Shown here: positions 22,791-25,636 of the stretch, one piece after another | Layout: each line of letters begins with the position of its first letter | How positions within the stretch are numbered: the stretch's first letter is position 1 | Assembly: GCA_964453915.1 (NCBI GenBank) | Contig: CAYVPW010000017.1 | Span: 1 to 25,636, forward strand | Origin: UBA1259 sp964453915 | Lineage (GTDB): Bacteria > Bacillota > Clostridia > Christensenellales > Borkfalkiaceae | Direction: 5' to 3' | Length of the DNA stretch: 25,636 nucleotides | Notes under the pieces: generated by a model | What the model was told of the DNA's origin: nothing | Database searches by the model: none | Seen by the model: the letters and a program-made list of their open reading frames with translations, nothing else | Made by a program: the position numbers and the translations under genes

Positions 22791-23594
22791 TTAGTCTATT
22801 TTTAAAAATCTTTTAACGTTTAATGCAAGTATTTGTTCTTTTTCTCTTCCGCACAAATTCAAAGAATCAAATCTTTCTAACTCTTCTTTTGCGTCCCACA
22901 TAGGGAAATCCGTTCCGAAAAAGAACTTTTCCGCACCTAAAACGCCTATAAGTTCTTTAGCCCTTTCCTTATTTAAAAAGGGCAACGAAGAACAAGTATC
23001 AAAATAAACGTTATCTATTCCCTTATAAATTTCCGCCCTATCCCAGCACCTGTACCCGCCGAAGTGTGCGCCTATAAATTTTAGTGTGGGATATTTCTTT
23101 GCAACGGCGCAAAGTCTTTCAGGTTCGGAATACGGATATCTGTCGTCTCCGGTATGGAAGAGAATAGGCATTTCTTTTCCAAAATCTTTTAGCGTTCTGT
23201 AAATTTTATCCGCATTTTCTCCGTCTATATAAAACTTTTGAAAATCAGGGTGCATTTTTATACCCTTAAATCCGTTATTATAGCACCAAGTCAATTCGGA
23301 TTGTATTTGTCCTTCCGTTAAGTCTTGATGAAGAGTCATAAACCCTATAAACTCTTTATGTTCGTCTATCTCCCTTTTTATAAACTCGTTTATAGCCCTT
23401 ACCTGCTCGGCTTTAGTTGCACAAGAGTGAACTATAAATTTAGAAATACCCGCTCTTTTTCCGTCTTCTATAAGCGTTTCCGCAGTGCCGGCGGGCATCT
23501 CCATTTTTATATCGTAAAAAGTGCCTATTGCGTTAGTAGCTTTTTCCGCTATTTTTTGCGGATATATGTGTGCGTGCGCGTCTATTATTTCCAT
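22791..23594 (-). CDS. Amidohydrolase family 2 (metal-dependent TIM-barrel hydrolase)
   Basis: The 267-residue product has the amidohydrolase-2 motifs in order: DAHAHIYP with D5, H7 and H9, GIKMHPDFQ, ILFHTGDD, FIGAHFGG and FFGTDFPMWD. These are the metal and catalytic positions of hydrolases and decarboxylases related to the ACMS decarboxylase group; the substrate cannot be told. An ATG 42 bases upstream (23636) is in frame, but the predicted promoter starts transcription near 23618 and the MEIIDAHAH start matches family N-termini, so I use 23594. It lies 68 bases before the T-box promoter and is preceded by a terminator, so it is probably a single-gene unit. Confidence 0.85.
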   Translation of the reverse strand: MEIIDAHAHIYPQKIAEKATNAIGTFYDIKMEMPAGTAETLIEDGKRAGISKFIVHSCATKAEQVRAINEFIKREIDEHKEFIGFMTLHQDLTEGQIQSELTWCYNNGFKGIKMHPDFQKFYIDGENADKIYRTLKDFGKEMPILFHTGDDRYPYSEPERLCAVAKKYPTLKFIGAHFGGYRCWDRAEIYKGIDNVYFDTCSSLPFLNKERAKELIGVLGAEKFFFGTDFPMWDAKEELERFDSLNLCGREKEQILALNVKRFLKID

Positions 23595-23624
23595 AAAATC
23601 TCGTCTCTTGTTGTATTTTTTACA

Positions 23625-23654
23625 AATATAGCACATTTAATCTTAAAACAGCAA
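23625..23654 (-). promoter_or_regulatory. Candidate promoter of the amidohydrolase gene
   Basis: The minus strand has TTGCTG (23649-23654), an 18-base spacer and TATATT (23625-23630) with an extended TGC before the -10. The -35 is imperfect. The predicted start near 23618 excludes the longer reading frame. Confidence 0.5.
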
Positions 23655-23665
23655 ATATTTTCAAC

Positions 23666-23697
23666 AAAAAAAAGACGGCGAACCGTCTTTTTTTATT
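23666..23697 (-). terminator. Rho-independent terminator after the sensory-rhodopsin-transducer-like gene
   Basis: AAAGACGG (23671-23678), loop CGAA and CCGTCTTT (23683-23690), with long A and T runs on the two sides, so it could work in both directions. It ends the unit that finishes at 23711. Confidence 0.88.
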
Positions 23698-23710
23698 TAA
23701 CCGTATTTTC

Positions 23711-24085
23711 TTAGAAAGAATAACCCGTTAAACTGTAATACGCCATATTGTCTTGACGAACGTCTAATCTGCCGAAGCAAGCACAAACGGGCACGTCTGA
23801 AATAACGTGTAAAGCGTATTGTCCGAAAGGAATTTGATATTTTTCTTTACCGATGGGGAAATCCAATCTTAAACAAGTAGTTCTTTCCGCAGGTAAATCC
23901 AAAGTGATTTTATCATAGGGTGCTTTGTCTTCAAACAAAACTTTTATTCTTATATGTGCGTCTTCTTTACCTACGTTGGTAATCATAAGCGCTTCGTGTC
24001 CTAAAAAGTCGGGATTGTTTCCGTGAGGAGGCAAATCTCCGTCGCAAAATACCCAGTTCTTTTTTCCGTTAATTCCGTTTTCCAT
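23711..24085 (-). CDS. Sensory rhodopsin transducer family protein (ASRT-like)
   Basis: The 124-residue all-beta protein follows the Anabaena sensory rhodopsin transducer pattern: an early GKKNWVFCDGDLPP stretch, HEALMITNVGKEDAHIRIKV strands, FEDKAPYDKI, the PAERTTCLRLD strand, a PFGQYALHVISDVPV segment, and the final GRLDVRQDNMAYYS. In Anabaena the protein binds a photoreceptor, but no rhodopsin gene lies here, and the wider family is thought to bind small molecules such as sugars. Its place 20 bases after the creatinase/peptidase-like gene, with AAGGAG before the ATG, suggests a ligand-binding partner of that protein. The partner role is inference. Confidence 0.85.
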   Translation of the reverse strand: MENGINGKKNWVFCDGDLPPHGNNPDFLGHEALMITNVGKEDAHIRIKVLFEDKAPYDKITLDLPAERTTCLRLDFPIGKEKYQIPFGQYALHVISDVPVCACFGRLDVRQDNMAYYSLTGYSF

Positions 24086-24105
24086 TATCGTAATCTCCTT
24101 ACCTA

Positions 24106-25277
24106 TTATTTTACGTAGTTAAATAATTCTTCTTCAAATTCGGGGCAAAGGGGTTCTGCACCGTTTTCGGTAATAACGTAGCAAGTTTCTACTCTTAAAC
24201 CGTTAAGAGTGGTGTGACCAAAGAAGCTTACGTCTACGTTGATTATCATATTCTTTTCTAGGGGAACTTCTCCGTTAGGTCCAAAGAAAGGCGCTTCCGC
24301 TTCCATTAAACCCATTGTGTGAGCAAACGGACATACCAAATACCTTAAATATCCGCCCTTGTCGTAGAGTTTTCTGCCTTCTTTATCTATTTGAATACCG
24401 GTATTACCTATCTTTAACATACTCTTAGTCACTTTCATAACTTCTATCATATCGATTAGGCACTTTCTTTGTTCGGGAGTGTATTCTCCGCTTACGGGAA
24501 CGGTATGTCCGAAAGTACCCGCATATCCGTTAATTCTGGGTGCGATACCAAGCATAACCATTTCGCCCTTCTTTAATTCTTTATTAGTAGCCGTGGGAAC
24601 AACCGCATTAGAACGGATACCGCTTCCTACGATAGTTCTATAAGCAAAGCTGTCTGCACCGTTTGCACGGCAAACTGCTTCGCCGGCAGCGGCAACTTCG
24701 TATTCTTTTGCGCCTTCTTTTACCTTTTCAGCCATTGCTTTATAAGCCTTGCACGCTAAACGGGTAGCTTGTCTTGCTTGTTCAACTTCCCAGTCGCTCT
24801 TGATATATCTGAATTTTAAGTAATCTTCGGTAATATCAACTATTTCGCAACCTTCAAATCCCTTAATCAAATCTTCGTGAACGGCATAAGGCATATCGGT
24901 AGTTCCTACCAAACCTATTTTCTTTACGGGGAACTTCGCCGTTAATTCCGCAAACAAATCGGAAAAACTGATTATGGTTGCCAAAGGATATTCTTCATCC
25001 GGAACCATAAATACGGGGAAGCATCTTACGTCCGTGATAGCGGAATCTTGCTTTGCAAAAGGCTCGCTTTCAGGTCCGCCCAAAAGCATTGTAGTTCCGT
25101 CTCTTCCGACTAAAACCGCACCCTTTTCAAATTGTCCACACAACCGGTGAGATACCAACCGTTTGCAACGTTTAATTCGTCAAAATAAATTATTGCAACA
25201 TCTACGTCTTTTTCGTTAAGTAATTTAACTACTTTTGCTACTCTGTTTTCTGTTTCTTGTTTGTTATAGTATGCCAT
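24106..25277 (-). pseudogene. M24 creatinase/Xaa-Pro-peptidase-like gene with a single-base frameshift
   Basis: The ATG at 25277 has an AGGAG site and opens a good N-terminus (MAYYNKQETENRVAKVV..., about 45 residues to WYLTG); the remaining 345 residues continue in another frame from about 25142. One missing base, where the plus strand reads CCACACAACC, explains it: adding one C gives an unbroken chain WYLTGWCGQFEKG. The repaired 390 residues have a creatinase-type N-domain and an M24 pita-bread domain (GHTVPVSGEY, HTMGLMEAEAP, GLRVETCYVI). The two metal-binding aspartates of M24 peptidases are missing (IAPRINGYAGTFGHT stands in their place), while the histidine and final glutamate remain, as in creatinase-like non-metal members. 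Inactive gene or sequencing error; I cannot tell which. Confidence 0.8.
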
Positions 25278-25318
25278 AATTCTCCTCTCTTATATTTGTT
25301 ATTTTAAGTTTTTATTTT

Positions 25319-25474
25319 TTACGCTTGCCATTCAAAATCGTCTAGCGGGAACATAGGACGATTTATTTTTGTTAATCCTAATCTTTTTAGTTCTACGCAA
25401 CTTGCCCCGTCTGACAGTGCAAAAAGTTCTCTGTCTGCAAAAGGCTTTAATTCGGTAACAATTATTTTTTTCAT
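25319..25474 (-). CDS. Small uncharacterised protein (51 aa) ahead of the M24 gene
   Basis: I do not recognise this 51-residue product (MKKIIVTELKPFADRELFAL..., ending in DDFEWQA). It has no signal peptide or membrane helix. An in-frame ATG at 25486 would give four more residues, but it lies only about 9 bases from the predicted transcription start and would place its ribosome site outside the message; the ATG at 25474 has GGTGAGAG just before it, so I prefer it. A well-formed promoter points straight into it, and the M24 gene starts 41 bases after its stop with its own AGGAG, so the three genes 25474-23711 probably form one unit. Confidence 0.6.
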   Translation of the reverse strand: MKKIIVTELKPFADRELFALSDGASCVELKRLGLTKINRPMFPLDDFEWQA

Positions 25475-25501
25475 ATCTCTCACCATTTTTATTTCGCCTT
25501 T

Positions 25502-25529
25502 ATTTTATCATTTAAATCTCTTTTTTCAA
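25502..25529 (-). promoter_or_regulatory. Promoter of the 51-aa/M24/ASRT unit
   Basis: On the minus strand TTGAAA (25524-25529), a 16-base spacer and TAAAAT (25502-25507). Expected start about 25495. Confidence 0.65.
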
Positions 25530-25534
25530 GGTAT

Positions 25535-25565
25535 AAAATCTAACAATTACAGTAAAAAATCTAAC
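25535..25565. repeat. Two 10-bp direct repeats 21 bp apart between divergent promoters
   Basis: AAAATCTAAC occurs at 25535-25544 and 25556-25565. The 21-base period places both on the same face of the helix, and the pair lies just upstream of the -35 of the leftward promoter and about 15 bases from the -35 of the rightward one. This is the layout of an activator or repressor operator shared by divergent genes. Confidence 0.5.
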
Positions 25566-25579
25566 TATTATATTTTTGG

Positions 25580-25608
25580 TTGATTTTATGCAATTTTAAT
25601 GATAAAAT
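25580..25608 (+). promoter_or_regulatory. Candidate rightward promoter at the window edge
   Basis: TTGATT (25580-25585), a 17-base spacer and TAAAAT (25603-25608). It is divergent from the leftward promoter at 25502-25529. Confidence 0.5.
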
Positions 25609-25615
25609 GTTTTAT

Positions 25616-25636
25616 ATGAAAAAGTATTATACATAT
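25616..25636 (+). CDS. Possible start of a divergent gene, cut by the window end
   Basis: An ATG followed by AAAAAGTATTATACATAT (MKKYYTY) stays open to the last base. It lies 8 bases after a promoter-like -10, so it would be leaderless if real. The support is the divergent promoter layout alone; a regulator of the neighbouring unit would be a common arrangement, but nothing in seven codons shows it. Confidence 0.2.

Overview
The window looks like chromosomal DNA of an uncultured anaerobic, spore-forming Bacillota, most likely a Clostridia lineage. The grounds are the sporulation pair yabP-yabQ beside a divIC-like gene, a T-box riboswitch, a PTS permease, a PhoP/PhoR-regulated Pst system, oxygen-sensitive ferredoxin-linked 2-oxoacid oxidoreductase genes, and AT-rich DNA with strong AGGAG ribosome sites. 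Nearly every gene lies on the minus strand. No rRNA, tRNA, insertion sequence, prophage or CRISPR array is visible.

Layout from left to right. 157-306 (+) encodes a 49-residue protein with four CxxC pairs and shares a bidirectional terminator with the next cluster. 369-3607 (-) is read as yabP, yabQ, divIC-like, ppx/gppA-like, M50 metalloprotease; it carries an exact 382-bp tandem duplication that adds a truncated second ppx start. 3741-5605 (-) is a metallophosphoesterase followed by a PTS IIC permease. 5705-6337 (-) is a cysteine-containing protein of unknown function. 6442-13955 (-) is a phosphate regulon read as pstS, pstCA, pstB, phoU, phoP, phoR and an EamA transporter. Here PstS appears circularly permuted and PstC and PstA are one polypeptide.

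14154-22407 (-) is one tightly packed eight-gene operon behind a T-box leader with a near-consensus promoter. In transcription order it encodes a LeuA/CimA-like protein with no histidine in its barrel, a TIM-barrel/acyl-CoA synthetase fusion, a branched-chain aminotransferase, a small P-loop NTPase, and the delta (ferredoxin), alpha, beta and gamma subunits of a 2-oxoacid:ferredoxin oxidoreductase of the VOR/KOR type. My reading is that uncharged tRNA switches on a route that activates a carboxylic acid to its CoA ester, reductively carboxylates it with ferredoxin and transaminates the product to an amino acid. That would be assembly of branched-chain or aromatic amino acids from scavenged acids. 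It is an inference from gene content and T-box logic.

22791-25474 (-) holds an amidohydrolase with its own promoter, and a second unit with a 51-residue protein, a creatinase/Xaa-Pro-peptidase-like protein carrying a one-base frameshift, and an orphan protein of the Anabaena sensory rhodopsin transducer family. At the right edge a divergent promoter pair flanks two 10-bp direct repeats 21 bp apart, and a plus-strand gene may begin there.
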